DNA of 64,000 nt from positions 248,001 to 312,000 of the forward strand of contig JAVKEJ010000058.1 of assembly GCA_040221475.1 (NCBI GenBank). Direction: 5' to 3'. Of the stretch, positions 54,748 to 63,909 are shown piece after piece. A program made the translations under genes and the position numbers. The DNA comes from WLXB01 sp040221475. Lineage in GTDB: Bacteria; Pseudomonadota; Alphaproteobacteria; Rhodospirillales; Rhodospirillaceae. Every line of letters starts with the position of its first letter. Within the stretch, counting starts at the first letter, position 1. The notes beneath the pieces were generated by a model that saw only the letters and a program-made list of their open reading frames with translations, was not told the DNA's origin and searched no databases.

Positions 54748-56297
54748 GGTTCAACGGTCTCCCGCACACGCATCTGTTCAAACACAAAGCCGCCCCCGCC
54801 CATCACCACGTTTTCCACCCTTGGGTGACGCGAAATGATAAGCGATTGATTGTACAAGAAGATCGACGGTGCCAGATCATGCATCTGCGCCATAATGTTT
54901 TTCAATAAACGCTCACGCTCTGGTGTCTCAAAGGCCCGGTTGCTCTGTTCAATGAGAGGCGTGAGGCTGGGCTCGCAAAAGAACACACCGGGTTTGGCAC
55001 AGGAGAATGTTTCAATGCCCCGTATGGTGTCTGCATAGGCATCGGCATTCCAGGTAACTGAAAGCGCGTCTGCACTGCCCCAGTCGCCGGAAAAATATTT
55101 CCTGATCCATTCCTGGCCGATCAACGGTCGTACGTTCATCGTCACACCGACGCGCGCAAGGTCCTGTGCCACTTGAATGTATACCGTGTCGTCTGTGGGT
55201 GACCCGCCCCGCAAAACTTCCGTGTTGAGTGTAAAGCCTGCCGCGTAGCCCGCGTCTTTCAGCAGCGCGCGGGCCCGGTCCGGGTCATAAGGGTAGGGTT
55301 TGAGGTCTGGATTATAACCAAAACTTTCTGGGATCGCGCCTTGCCCAACAGGTTGCGTCGTGCCGCCCATAATAATATCAGTGATCACCTCTTTGTTTAC
55401 GGCGTAGTTCAGGGCGCGACGCACACGCACATCTTGAAGGGGAGAGTCGGGATTTCCCATATTCGGTAGCCCAATAGATTGAATGATCCCGATGGGCTTT
55501 ACAGTGTTGATAAACCCTTCGGCTGCAATCAACGCTTGTTCATCCACATTGATGTTGAGGGTGATGTCGACCTGGCCAGAGCGCAGCGCTTGCAAGCGCA
55601 CAACCGCCTCCCGCAGTGGGGCTCTAATCTCAACCCGGTCAATTTGCTCAGGGGCACGCCAACTGGTTGGGTTGGCCGTCAGAATCGTAAGTCCAGACTG
55701 GGTCCCCCAATCTTCCAATACGTAACTGCCCGAGCCGATGGGGGCTTGGGCAAACGCTGATAGCCCCATTTCGGCGAACGCCTTCGGTGGGACAATCATC
55801 GCCAGGCTGAGGCGCTTCGGCAGAATGGCATCTGGGTAAGAGGTGGTGATTACGATGGTCTCGGCATCTATCACGTCGGTCCGCGCAATCGCGCGGGTCT
55901 CTTGCGCGATCAAATAGCGTGCGGAGTCAGGTCCGGTTAGAAAATCCAGCGTCGCTTTTACGGCTGCGGCATCAACAGGCTCGCCGTTGGAAAAAAAGGT
56001 GTTAGGCCGCAGTTTAAATTCCCATGTCAGGTCAGATGTGGATGTCCAACGCAAAGCCAGAGCAGGCTCGAATTGGCCAGATCCATCTTGTCGCAACAAA
56101 GCATCCAGAATAGCTGCCCGGCTATGGCTTGATCCTGTCGCAATCGACTCATAGGGGTTGCCCAAGCCTGGTGGCCGGTCAGAAGCGCCAACCCGCAGTG
56201 TTGTGGCCGTGACGGAGTCTGATTGGATCAGGCCGAGGACACCGATCATCATCCAGGTAAAATTAAGTTTCAGCAGTCTCTTGCGTCGGGCAGTCAT
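54744..56297 (-). CDS. ABC transporter substrate-binding protein, family 5
   Basis: A 517-residue SBP_bac_5 protein, first gene of a two-gene operon. The hydrophobic signal segment LNFTWMMIGVLGLIQSDSVTA is followed by LRVGASDRPPGLGNPYESIA, a pattern shared with the binding protein at 9094-10665. Other landmarks are LTWEFKLRPNTFFSNGEPV, PIGSGSYVLEDWG and DVRVRRALNYAVNKEVI. It is clearly related to the downstream protein, including WIRKYFSGDWG, which is present in both. It is divergent from a third binding-protein gene, with a 115-base shared promoter region. Confidence 0.9.
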   Translation of the reverse strand: MTARRKRLLKLNFTWMMIGVLGLIQSDSVTATTLRVGASDRPPGLGNPYESIATGSSHSRAAILDALLRQDGSGQFEPALALRWTSTSDLTWEFKLRPNTFFSNGEPVDAAAVKATLDFLTGPDSARYLIAQETRAIARTDVIDAETIVITTSYPDAILPKRLSLAMIVPPKAFAEMGLSAFAQAPIGSGSYVLEDWGTQSGLTILTANPTSWRAPEQIDRVEIRAPLREAVVRLQALRSGQVDITLNINVDEQALIAAEGFINTVKPIGIIQSIGLPNMGNPDSPLQDVRVRRALNYAVNKEVITDIIMGGTTQPVGQGAIPESFGYNPDLKPYPYDPDRARALLKDAGYAAGFTLNTEVLRGGSPTDDTVYIQVAQDLARVGVTMNVRPLIGQEWIRKYFSGDWGSADALSVTWNADAYADTIRGIETFSCAKPGVFFCEPSLTPLIEQSNRAFETPERERLLKNIMAQMHDLAPSIFLYNQSLIISRHPRVENVVMGGGGFVFEQMRVRETVEP

Positions 56298-56412
56298 GAA
56301 ACTGTCACCCTTTTTCTAAACAGATAGGCTTGAACTTGAGTGAAATTCTACACCATGTATCTACCGTCCTGTCATCGAAGTGTGCTCCCAAACATGTAGA
56401 ACGGCCTTTAAG

Positions 56413-57984
56413 ATGTTGAAACACCTCACGCTTTTTCTTGTTTTCGTTTTTTCACTCAGTGCCGTCGCGCAGGGTGAATCGGTGATTCATCGCGGCAATC
56501 GGGGTGAGCCCGACACCCTTGACCCCCACAAAACGGCCAATGGTTGGGAAGTCAGCATCACCACAGAGTTGTTTATGGGCCTAACAGCTGCCGGGCCATC
56601 CAGTGAGGTGTTGCCCGGCATTGCGAAGTCCTGGACGGTGTCAGAAGACGGCATGACCTACACTTGGACCCTGCGCGAAGGGCTAACCTGGTCCGATGGC
56701 GAAGCGCTGACCGCCGCTGATATCGTTTATTCCTATCAACGTCTATTTGATCCTGCCACGGCGTCCTCTTTTGCGTCGCTGCTCTATGCCGTCAGGGGTT
56801 CAGAAGCTGTGAACACCGGCAAGGCTGAACCTTCAACCCTTGGCGTTCGCGCCGAAGATGATCTCACCGTCATTATGGAACTGGAACATCCGGCCCCCTA
56901 TCTGCCGCAGATTCTCATGCATCGTGGCTTGCCGGTGCCGCGCCATGTTGTTGAGAAAGTTGGCCCCCGCTGGGCCCGCCCAGAGACGTTTGTCGGCAAT
57001 GGCGCGTTTACTTTGGCCGAATGGGTGCCGCAATCTCATGTGCGTCTGGAAAAGAACAACCGGTTTTTTGATGCTGACGCCGTTGCACTCGACGCGCTGT
57101 ATTTCCATCCCACTGAAAACCTGAATGCGGGCCTGACGCAATTCCGCGCCGGGGAACTGGATGTCTTACCCTCGCTGCCCTCAGACCGTTTGGAATGGGC
57201 GAAAGAAAACCTGCCCGAGGCGTTGCGCGTCAGCCCTTCGCTCGGCGTCGAGTATCTGGTGTTCAATTTGGATGAACCACCGTTTGATGATGTACGCGTG
57301 CGCCAAGCACTGTCGATGACTGTCACCCGATTGGTGCTGGCCAGCAGCTTTCTCAAAGGTGGCGAGAAAGATGCGTATTCCATTGTTCATCCCGATGTTA
57401 TGGGCGCGCAGGGTTTTTTCCGCCCGCCGGTGTTGCAGGGTAGCGGTGCGGCCCGTCTGAAACGGGCCCAGGCCCTGTTGCGCGAGGCCGGGTATGACTG
57501 GGAAAAACCCATCACGGTGACACTGCGGTATAATAACCAGGACATCGTCGCCGCGACCATGGATGTGGTGGCCCGGATGTGGAGCCGGTTGTTCGTTGAC
57601 GTCGAACTGGTGGGGTCCGATACACCCACTCTGTATTCGGATATGCGCAACGGCAACTTTCAGGTGGCGCGTGCGGCCTGGTACCCGGAAGCGGTGGATC
57701 CATCCAGCTATCTGTATTTGTTGAAATCAACCTCCGGGCCGATGAACCAGTCCGGCTATGTCAATCCCGATTTTGATGCCCTGCTCAATCAGGCGGACCG
57801 CACAACTGATCCTACTGCCCGGTTGGCGCTCTATCGCCAAGCCGAAGAAATTATTGGCGAAGATCAACCGGTCGCGCCGTTGTTTTACTATGCCTATCGG
57901 ATGCTGGTGTCGCCAAAGATTGGCGGCTGGGTCGATTACAACCGCAACATTCATCCTGGCCGGTTCTTGTCGATCTCTGAGTAA
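56413..57984 (+). CDS. ABC transporter substrate-binding protein, family 5 (OppA-like)
   Basis: A 523-residue SBP_bac_5 protein, from the ATG at 56413, which gives a normal signal peptide (HLTLFLVFVFSLSAVAQGES); a GTG 33 bases upstream is in frame. It has the OppA pattern VIHRGNRGEPDTLDPHKTAN, followed by LPGIAKSWTVSEDGMTYTW and LTWSDGEALTAADIVYSYQRL. It belongs to a different branch from the two divergent binding proteins and is closer to the one at 2222-3817. No permease is linked. It converges with the gamma-glutamyltransferase-like gene. Confidence 0.9.
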   Translation: MLKHLTLFLVFVFSLSAVAQGESVIHRGNRGEPDTLDPHKTANGWEVSITTELFMGLTAAGPSSEVLPGIAKSWTVSEDGMTYTWTLREGLTWSDGEALTAADIVYSYQRLFDPATASSFASLLYAVRGSEAVNTGKAEPSTLGVRAEDDLTVIMELEHPAPYLPQILMHRGLPVPRHVVEKVGPRWARPETFVGNGAFTLAEWVPQSHVRLEKNNRFFDADAVALDALYFHPTENLNAGLTQFRAGELDVLPSLPSDRLEWAKENLPEALRVSPSLGVEYLVFNLDEPPFDDVRVRQALSMTVTRLVLASSFLKGGEKDAYSIVHPDVMGAQGFFRPPVLQGSGAARLKRAQALLREAGYDWEKPITVTLRYNNQDIVAATMDVVARMWSRLFVDVELVGSDTPTLYSDMRNGNFQVARAAWYPEAVDPSSYLYLLKSTSGPMNQSGYVNPDFDALLNQADRTTDPTARLALYRQAEEIIGEDQPVAPLFYYAYRMLVSPKIGGWVDYNRNIHPGRFLSISE

Positions 57985-58006
57985 TGCCCTGCTAACGAAT
58001 GCCCCT

Positions 58007-59791
58007 CTAACGTCCTGCCGCGTAGCCCTGCATGCCGCGTGGGTTTGCTGCGGCCCGCAGCACGTCACCGTCATGCGCGCAGGCCGATAACCGCCCCTCA
58101 GACCACTCTGGCCCCACCACCACCTCATGCCCTCTAAGGGTCAGCGCGTCGCATGTGGTTTGTGAGAAATTGCCTTCGACGACCACCCGTCCCGGGTTGG
58201 CTTGGCGCGGATAAAACGAATTGGGCCAATGCTCGCTGTGAAACCCGGGCGCATCAATGGCCTGCTGCAAGCTCAGGTCGTGGTGAACGTGCCGCAGGAA
58301 GAACGTCAAAGACCATTGATCCTGTTGATCTCCCCCGGGTGTACCAAAGGCCATGTAAGGTTTGCCCTCACGCAACACCAATGACGGTGTCAGCGTGGTG
58401 CGTGGGCGCTTGCCGGGAGCCAAGCCATTCGGTGAGCGTTCATCCAGCCAGAACATTTGTGCGCGGGTGTTGAGGCAAAACCCCAGACCGGGAATTGCCG
58501 GTGAGCCTTGCAGCCAGCCGCCGCTGGGGGTCGCAGACACCATGTTGCCGTGCCGGTCGATGACATCCAGATGGCAGGTGTCCCCGCGTGTCATGCCGGT
58601 TTTAGCAACGGTCGGTTCCCCGGCACCAAACTCCCCTAAATCCTGTGCGCCCGTTGGGGCAACATCACCCTGGCCAATGGGGCCGCCATACCCGTCGATC
58701 TTACCCGGTCGCAGCTCATGGGACGCTTCAGTGCTGATCAGTTGCCGACGTTTGTCCGCATAGTCTGCACTGAGCAGAGTCTCCAAGGGCACGTCCGTAA
58801 AATCAGGATCACCGTAAAAGGCTTCGCGGTCTGCAAAAGCCAGCTTGGCGCATTCCACAACCGTATGCACAAACTCGGGGCCGTCCGGGTCCATCGCCGC
58901 GATATCAAAGCCGTTCAGCAACGCTAGCTGTTGCAGAAACACCGGTCCTTGTCCCCAGGGGCCGGTCTTGCACACCGTGTAACCGTGGTAGTCCAGTGTG
59001 GCCGGGGCTTCATAGTGCGCCGACCACGCCGCCATATCATCGCCGGTCAGCAGGCCGTGATGCCGTGCGCCCGAGGTGTCCATCGCTTCAGTGGTGTTGC
59101 AAAAGGCATCAACAGCGGTCGCAATAAAACCGTCTCGCCACAGTGCCCGGGCGGAGTCAATTTCTGCTTCGCGTGACAGTCCTTGGCCTGACGCATCTTG
59201 TGCAATTCTGCTGTAGGTCTCAGCCAAAACCGGATTGCGGAATAAAGCACCGGCTTTAGGGGTGTGACCGTTATTCAGGTAAACCGCCGCAGAGGTTGTC
59301 CACTCGGTTTTAAACAGCTGCGCAACCCGGCTGATCACGTCAGCTGTTGTCGGCAGCAGAGGCTGGCCCTGTTCTGCGTAATAAATGGCCGGTTCTAAAA
59401 TATCAGACAGTGACCAGGTGCCATGATCGCGCAGCAACAGCATCCAGGCATCAAACGCGCCGGGCACAACCGCCGCCAGCAACCCTGTGCCGGGCACCAT
59501 GTTGAGCCCCAAGTTATCATAGGTCTCGAGGGTTGCGCGACGCGGCGCAACACCTTGGCCGCACAACACGGTCGCTGCATTTTGTCCGGCCGTGGAAAAA
59601 AGTATCGGGACCTCGCCCCCTGGTCCGTTGAGGTGCGGTTCAACAATTTGCAACGTAAATCCCGCTGCCACCGCCGCATCAAAGGCATTGCCGCCGCGTT
59701 CCAGCACGCTCATGGCAACGCCGGTCGCAATCCAATGGGTGGAAGCTGCGACGCCAAAAGTACCAGTGATGTCAGGACGGGTTGTAAACAT
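58007..59791 (-). CDS. Gamma-glutamyltransferase-like Ntn hydrolase
   Basis: A 594-residue protein of the gamma-glutamyltranspeptidase family, made as a proenzyme that cleaves itself. The nucleophile is Thr405 in RGDTCHLDVIDRHGNMVS, the start of the small subunit. ERGGNAFDAAVA near the N-terminus and SGGWLQGSPAIPGLGFCLN further on are standard landmarks. No signal peptide is seen from the ATG at 59791, so it looks cytoplasmic, unlike classical periplasmic GGT. It could act on gamma-glutamylated amines or cephalosporin-like amides. It is the last gene of a minus-strand run with the MBL and alpha/beta hydrolase genes. Confidence 0.9.
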   Translation of the reverse strand: MFTTRPDITGTFGVAASTHWIATGVAMSVLERGGNAFDAAVAAGFTLQIVEPHLNGPGGEVPILFSTAGQNAATVLCGQGVAPRRATLETYDNLGLNMVPGTGLLAAVVPGAFDAWMLLLRDHGTWSLSDILEPAIYYAEQGQPLLPTTADVISRVAQLFKTEWTTSAAVYLNNGHTPKAGALFRNPVLAETYSRIAQDASGQGLSREAEIDSARALWRDGFIATAVDAFCNTTEAMDTSGARHHGLLTGDDMAAWSAHYEAPATLDYHGYTVCKTGPWGQGPVFLQQLALLNGFDIAAMDPDGPEFVHTVVECAKLAFADREAFYGDPDFTDVPLETLLSADYADKRRQLISTEASHELRPGKIDGYGGPIGQGDVAPTGAQDLGEFGAGEPTVAKTGMTRGDTCHLDVIDRHGNMVSATPSGGWLQGSPAIPGLGFCLNTRAQMFWLDERSPNGLAPGKRPRTTLTPSLVLREGKPYMAFGTPGGDQQDQWSLTFFLRHVHHDLSLQQAIDAPGFHSEHWPNSFYPRQANPGRVVVEGNFSQTTCDALTLRGHEVVVGPEWSEGRLSACAHDGDVLRAAANPRGMQGYAAGR

Positions 59792-59826
59792 GATCACCAC
59801 TTCGTCTCGGGGTGACAGCAGACCGG

Positions 59827-60681
59827 CTACCAGCCGATGGCATACTGCCAAACCACGCGTTCCACATGCAACTTAAACCAGCGGTCGTAATTGGCCCAAG
59901 ATTTGTATTGAGGCAACTCGTGGGTTTCGATGATCTCAAACACGGGGATGCCGGAATCGACCTTCGCTTTGACCGAGGTTAACAAGTCAGACCAATAGGC
60001 CGTTGTGCTGTTTAATACGTCGCGGCCCACCACTGCATCCAAATGTCCCCGGGCAATCCGGTCGAAATCCAAGGCTTGAATTTCTTGCAAGGTGCGCAGG
60101 GTATCACTGGGATAAAAGTCGGGCAGACTGCCAAAGGGTAGACGGTTATCTGTGAGCAAGTCGACAATGAAAAGCAGGCGCTCGTTGGGGAAGTTGGCCA
60201 CCACCAAGCAGTCGCCGTGATTGCGGCCAAAGTAAAGCAACTCGATTTTTGGTCCGCCCAGATCAAGCGTGTAGTTACCAGGAAAGGTGATTGTGGGTTT
60301 TACCACGTCCGGGTCTGGCACATAGTCGAAGGTGTCCAGGCATTTTTCGTGAGAGATAATCGCCGCGCCCTCATCAGCAAAAATTTGGCCACCCCGAATG
60401 TGATCGTAATGTTCGTGACTGTAGATCACGTGGCTCACCGGCTTTGGTGTAACGCTTGTGATGTGTTCACGCAGAAGGGCTGCCGCTTTCACGCTTATGG
60501 GGTCGAACACCACCACGCTGTCTGGCATTTCAATCCACAGCGTACGCGTGCCAGCATAGCGGAAGGAATGAATGTTCTCGGCAATCTCAACGGAGTCAGA
60601 CCCGGTTGGGATTTGCGCGGTCACGTCCGCCGCGAACCCGATCACAGCCAACAGACCAATCAGTGTTCTAACCAGTTGCAT
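59827..60681 (-). CDS. Exported MBL-fold metallo-hydrolase
   Basis: A 284-residue metallo-beta-lactamase-fold hydrolase. A signal peptide (TLIGLLAVIGFAADVTAQ) precedes the domain. The metal motif HEHYDH is at residues 89-94 in YSHEHYDHIRGG, and later histidines in GRNHGDC and RGHLDAV supply further ligands. Two zinc ions are expected, with hydrolysis of an ester, lactone or amide in the periplasm. The start at 60681 has a strong ribosome-binding site (GGAAGG) and overlaps the preceding gene by 14 bases, so translation is coupled. Confidence 0.9.
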   Translation of the reverse strand: MQLVRTLIGLLAVIGFAADVTAQIPTGSDSVEIAENIHSFRYAGTRTLWIEMPDSVVVFDPISVKAAALLREHITSVTPKPVSHVIYSHEHYDHIRGGQIFADEGAAIISHEKCLDTFDYVPDPDVVKPTITFPGNYTLDLGGPKIELLYFGRNHGDCLVVANFPNERLLFIVDLLTDNRLPFGSLPDFYPSDTLRTLQEIQALDFDRIARGHLDAVVGRDVLNSTTAYWSDLLTSVKAKVDSGIPVFEIIETHELPQYKSWANYDRWFKLHVERVVWQYAIGW

Positions 60682-61621
60682 CCAGCACCTTCCGAGTTTC
60701 CTCAGCAATAACGGAACTGCCAACCGAGAACACCCCATGACTCAATTGCGGCAGGTCAATCAACGTCGCGCTCGGGACAGCCTTCGCGGCGGCTAGCGTT
60801 TCCTCATACAACACGCCATGCGGGTTCAGCAGCGCCATGGGTTGAGTGACCAGTGGAAACCGCTCCGCGCTGGGGTACGTGAACACAGACTCATAGGCCC
60901 ACCATTCTGTGTCGCCGCTCCGCATCCGTTCCTGAAAAATTTTGATCGCTTGCTCAAGGGTCACACCCTCGGCGCGGCGCTTCACGGTGTTGTCCCACAT
61001 CTCGAACACCCGCGTTCCGTCTTCCGTGTAGGGTGCACGGTTTTGCCGGTTGAGCATCTCTTGTTGCCGCACTTCGGAGTCATAATACGGCACCGCCACC
61101 AGGCACAGTTTACGCACCAAGTCAGGCCGTCCAATCGCCAGATCAACCGCAATCAGGCAGCCGGTGTGGTAGCCCAGCACATCAACCTTGGCATAATTTT
61201 TGTTGCCGCCGTATTCCATGGCCTCAAGGGCATCGGCCATAGCACCGGAATAGCCAGACATTTCTGGTACTTCGGGCGGGCGGTCAGACTCGCCATACCC
61301 AGGCGTATCAACGGCTATGGCAATGCGATCCCGGCCCAGATCGGCGATCAGATCCCGGTAATACCAGCCGCTCGCCGGACTGGGATGAAAACACATAATG
61401 GGGTTTTGCGTTTGCCGCGCCGGGTTCAAGGGCCGGGCGACATGTATATGTAGCTGCCCATAGCGACAGGGCACATAGCGCCGCTCGATAACAACATCAC
61501 CCCGGACCTCACGCGCCGTTGCTAAGCGCCAGGGTGTAACGCCAGCAAAGACTAGCGCCGCTGCTCCCCGTAAAACCTTACGGCGTGACGTCTGATCCGT
61601 GGTCGTTGTCGCGGCCGTCAT
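60668..61621 (-). CDS. Tat-exported alpha/beta hydrolase with GYHTG elbow
   Basis: A 317-residue protein. The N-terminus is a twin-arginine signal (TSRRKVLRGAAALVFAGVTP). The alpha/beta-hydrolase domain has the oxyanion motif CFHPSPASG and the loop VDTPGYGESD. The nucleophile elbow reads GYHTG, with His152 where Ser is expected and Thr153 next to it. A C-terminal His is present in LPQLSHGVF. It belongs with the other HPSP-type hydrolases of the window. The enzyme may use Thr or another residue, or not be a classical serine hydrolase. It starts a coupled minus-strand operon with the MBL and GGT-like genes. Confidence 0.85.
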   Translation of the reverse strand: MTAATTTTDQTSRRKVLRGAAALVFAGVTPWRLATAREVRGDVVIERRYVPCRYGQLHIHVARPLNPARQTQNPIMCFHPSPASGWYYRDLIADLGRDRIAIAVDTPGYGESDRPPEVPEMSGYSGAMADALEAMEYGGNKNYAKVDVLGYHTGCLIAVDLAIGRPDLVRKLCLVAVPYYDSEVRQQEMLNRQNRAPYTEDGTRVFEMWDNTVKRRAEGVTLEQAIKIFQERMRSGDTEWWAYESVFTYPSAERFPLVTQPMALLNPHGVLYEETLAAAKAVPSATLIDLPQLSHGVFSVGSSVIAEETRKVLDATG

Positions 61622-61657
61622 CTTATCTTGGCCGTCATCGCGGCCTTGGTGCGCCGG

Positions 61658-62455
61658 TTAGCCTGAGACTTTCTGTAAATACTCCCGCACCCGCTTCGCG
61701 TTTGCGCCAATATCGCCAAAGCCAACGCGTGACTTGGAGCGGATGTCAAGTTCATAGGCCATGGGCTGCGCTTCAATGCGAATTACAACGTCATCAATAA
61801 AGCCGAACCACGCGGTTGTGTCATAGGCTTCAATGCGCCCCAGAACCGGACTTTCAGACACCAGGGTCCAGCCCATATCCTTCACGCCTTGCAACGCCTT
61901 GGCGTAGACCGCTTCGTAATTTGTGCCGGCAAACTGCACCGGTTGAATGTCTGGGTAATGGTCTTTTTGCTCAGCGACGACATCCACTGTTCGTCCAAAC
62001 CCTTCGATGACAGGGACATATTCAGGTGGGTTTCTGGCTTCTGTCGCGATGCGCAGGGGCACAATATCAATGAAGGCGGGTGGATTATCGAAATCAGTCG
62101 TGATCTCGTGGATTGGGGGGAAGTCACCGTTTTGAACGCTGTACGGCACGTAAACGACGACACCAGCGATGATGAGACCGATCACGGCCGTGATCGATTT
62201 CCCCAAAAACGCGCCTTTGTAAGCAATCAAAGCAAGAATAAGACCGATCAGGCACAGCGCAGCGCCTGCCGCTAACCCGTACTGGATCGATGCGCGCAGA
62301 ACACCAAACGCTTGCATCAAACCAAGCGTACCCGCTTGATACAGCGGCCCAGAGAGGGCGGCAGCAAGCCCTGATAAAATGACGACGATCAGTCCAAGTG
62401 TGCAGGCTTTTCCAGAAAATTTTTCTGAAAAGCTTGCTCCAGATGTGTCAGCCAT
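61658..62455 (-). CDS. DUF1499 domain membrane protein
   Basis: A 265-residue protein with several N-terminal helices (LIVVILSGLAAALSGPLYQA, AALCLIGLILALIAYKGAFL, AVIGLIIAGVVVYV) followed by a soluble DUF1499 domain (EITTDFDNPPAF, YPDIQPVQFAG, VYAKALQGVKDMGWTLV, RSKSRVGFGDIGANAKRVRE). The function of DUF1499 is unknown. It lies between the CoxM gene and the Tat-exported hydrolase gene on the same strand, with gaps of about 130 and 36 bases. Confidence 0.87.
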   Translation of the reverse strand: MADTSGASFSEKFSGKACTLGLIVVILSGLAAALSGPLYQAGTLGLMQAFGVLRASIQYGLAAGAALCLIGLILALIAYKGAFLGKSITAVIGLIIAGVVVYVPYSVQNGDFPPIHEITTDFDNPPAFIDIVPLRIATEARNPPEYVPVIEGFGRTVDVVAEQKDHYPDIQPVQFAGTNYEAVYAKALQGVKDMGWTLVSESPVLGRIEAYDTTAWFGFIDDVVIRIEAQPMAYELDIRSKSRVGFGDIGANAKRVREYLQKVSG

Positions 62456-62586
62456 AGTTTTTCCCCTTGAAAGTAAGGCGCGTCGCGCACCCCATCGTTA
62501 TGCCCCGATCATAGCGCTCGCGGGCCTATGATCCAAGCATTAGGCTATATCATTACGTAACAGGCGGGGTTGTCAGGTTGGAAAGG

Positions 62587-63381
62587 CTACACGCAGTCCG
62601 CAATTGCCCGTTTCGCCATAACACTGATCAGATGTGCGCGATATTCAGCCGTGGCGTGTAAATCAGAGTTCAAATCGTCCGCTGACACACTGATATCTGC
62701 AAGCGCGCCCGGCGTGAATGAGGTGTTCAGTGCGGCTTCCATGCTGGGTACGCGAAAAACGGTTGGTCCTGCGCCGGTAATGGCCAGACGCACACCATCT
62801 TTGGTTTTGGCCACAAAGGCCCCGACCACCGCATAGCGCGAGGCTGGGTTGGGGAATTTGCGATAAGACGCGACTTCTGGCACCGGGAAAGTGACCTTTG
62901 TGACCAGTTCGCCGTCTTCCAGCGCGGTTTCAAACATGCCCGTGAAAAAGTCGTCCGCCGAGATTTCGCGTGTGGTGGTGTGCACGGTGGCCCCCAGTCC
63001 AACCAACGCGCCTGGGTAATCCGCGGCAGGATCATTGTTGGCGATGGAGCCGCCGATGGTGCCGCGATTGCGCACCTGCGGATCACCAATCAACGAGGCC
63101 AGATAGGCCAGCGCCGGAATAGCGTTTTGAACCTCGGCTGAGGCCGCCACATCGGCATGGCAGGTCATCGCGCCAATGCTCACCGTATCGCCGTCAACTG
63201 AAATACCACGCAGGTTTTCAATGCCGCCCAGATCAATCACGTCGGACGGCATGGCCAAGCGTTGCTTCAAGGTTGGGATCAGCGTCATGCCACCAGCCAT
63301 GAAGGTGGCGTCATCGGCACTGTCGAAGGCGCTTTTTGCATCTTCCAAAGAGAACGCTTTTTTGTACTCAAAGGCGTACAT
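62587..63381 (-). CDS. Xanthine dehydrogenase-family FAD-binding subunit (CoxM-like)
   Basis: A 264-residue medium subunit of a molybdenum hydroxylase. The FAD-binding motifs are AGGMTLIPTLKQRLAMP near the N-terminus and TIGGSIANNDPAADYPG near residue 110. The C-terminal CO-dehydrogenase flavoprotein domain follows. The start at 63381 overlaps the stop of the CoxS-like gene as TGATG. It carries electrons between the iron-sulfur subunit and the acceptor. The large molybdenum subunit gene is not found in this window. Confidence 0.93.
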   Translation of the reverse strand: MYAFEYKKAFSLEDAKSAFDSADDATFMAGGMTLIPTLKQRLAMPSDVIDLGGIENLRGISVDGDTVSIGAMTCHADVAASAEVQNAIPALAYLASLIGDPQVRNRGTIGGSIANNDPAADYPGALVGLGATVHTTTREISADDFFTGMFETALEDGELVTKVTFPVPEVASYRKFPNPASRYAVVGAFVAKTKDGVRLAITGAGPTVFRVPSMEAALNTSFTPGALADISVSADDLNSDLHATAEYRAHLISVMAKRAIADCV

Positions 63382-63869
63382 CAGGCGCCTCCCTGCGAGG
63401 CTTGCATGGCTTTTGCCCCGGCGGCGATGGCTTTGACAATGCCATGATAGCCGGTGCACCGGCACAAGTTGCCTTCCAGTTCTTCCCGAATAGTCTTTTC
63501 ATCAAGGTCTTCACCCTTGTGGCGCTCGACCATGGCCAGGGCTGACATAATCATCCCGGGTGTGCAGAAACCGCATTGCAGGCCGTGATTTTCTCGAAAA
63601 GCTTCCTGCATCGGGTGCAGTTCTGTGGCTGATGGTGCAACACCTTCGATGGTGGTCAAATTTTGACCATCCGCTTGCGCCGCCAGCAGGGTGCAGGCTT
63701 TGACAGATTTGCCATTCATATGAATGGTGCAGGCCCCGCATTGGCTGGTGTCACAGCCCACATGGGTGCCTGTCAGTCCGAGTTGGTAACGAAGAAATTC
63801 AACAAGCAATGTGCGTGGTTCAACGTCGCCGCTGTGGTGTTTGCCATTAATCGTAAGCGAAATCTGCAT
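63381..63869 (-). CDS. (2Fe-2S)-binding subunit of molybdenum hydroxylase (CoxS-like)
   Basis: A 162-residue small subunit with two [2Fe-2S] clusters. The plant-type cluster ligands are in GCDTSQCGACTIHMNG, with a further Cys in SVKACTLLA. The second cluster is in QCGFCTPGMIMS and LEGNLCRCTGYHGIV. I chose the ATG at 63869 (MQISLTINGK) as the standard start of the family. It is translationally coupled to the CoxM-like gene. Substrates of such enzymes range from CO to N-heterocycles and aldehydes and cannot be told without the large subunit. Confidence 0.95.
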   Translation of the reverse strand: MQISLTINGKHHSGDVEPRTLLVEFLRYQLGLTGTHVGCDTSQCGACTIHMNGKSVKACTLLAAQADGQNLTTIEGVAPSATELHPMQEAFRENHGLQCGFCTPGMIMSALAMVERHKGEDLDEKTIREELEGNLCRCTGYHGIVKAIAAGAKAMQASQGGA

Positions 63870-63909
63870 GAATGATGTGCGTCCATTTATGTGCGGTGAA
63901 ACTAAATCT

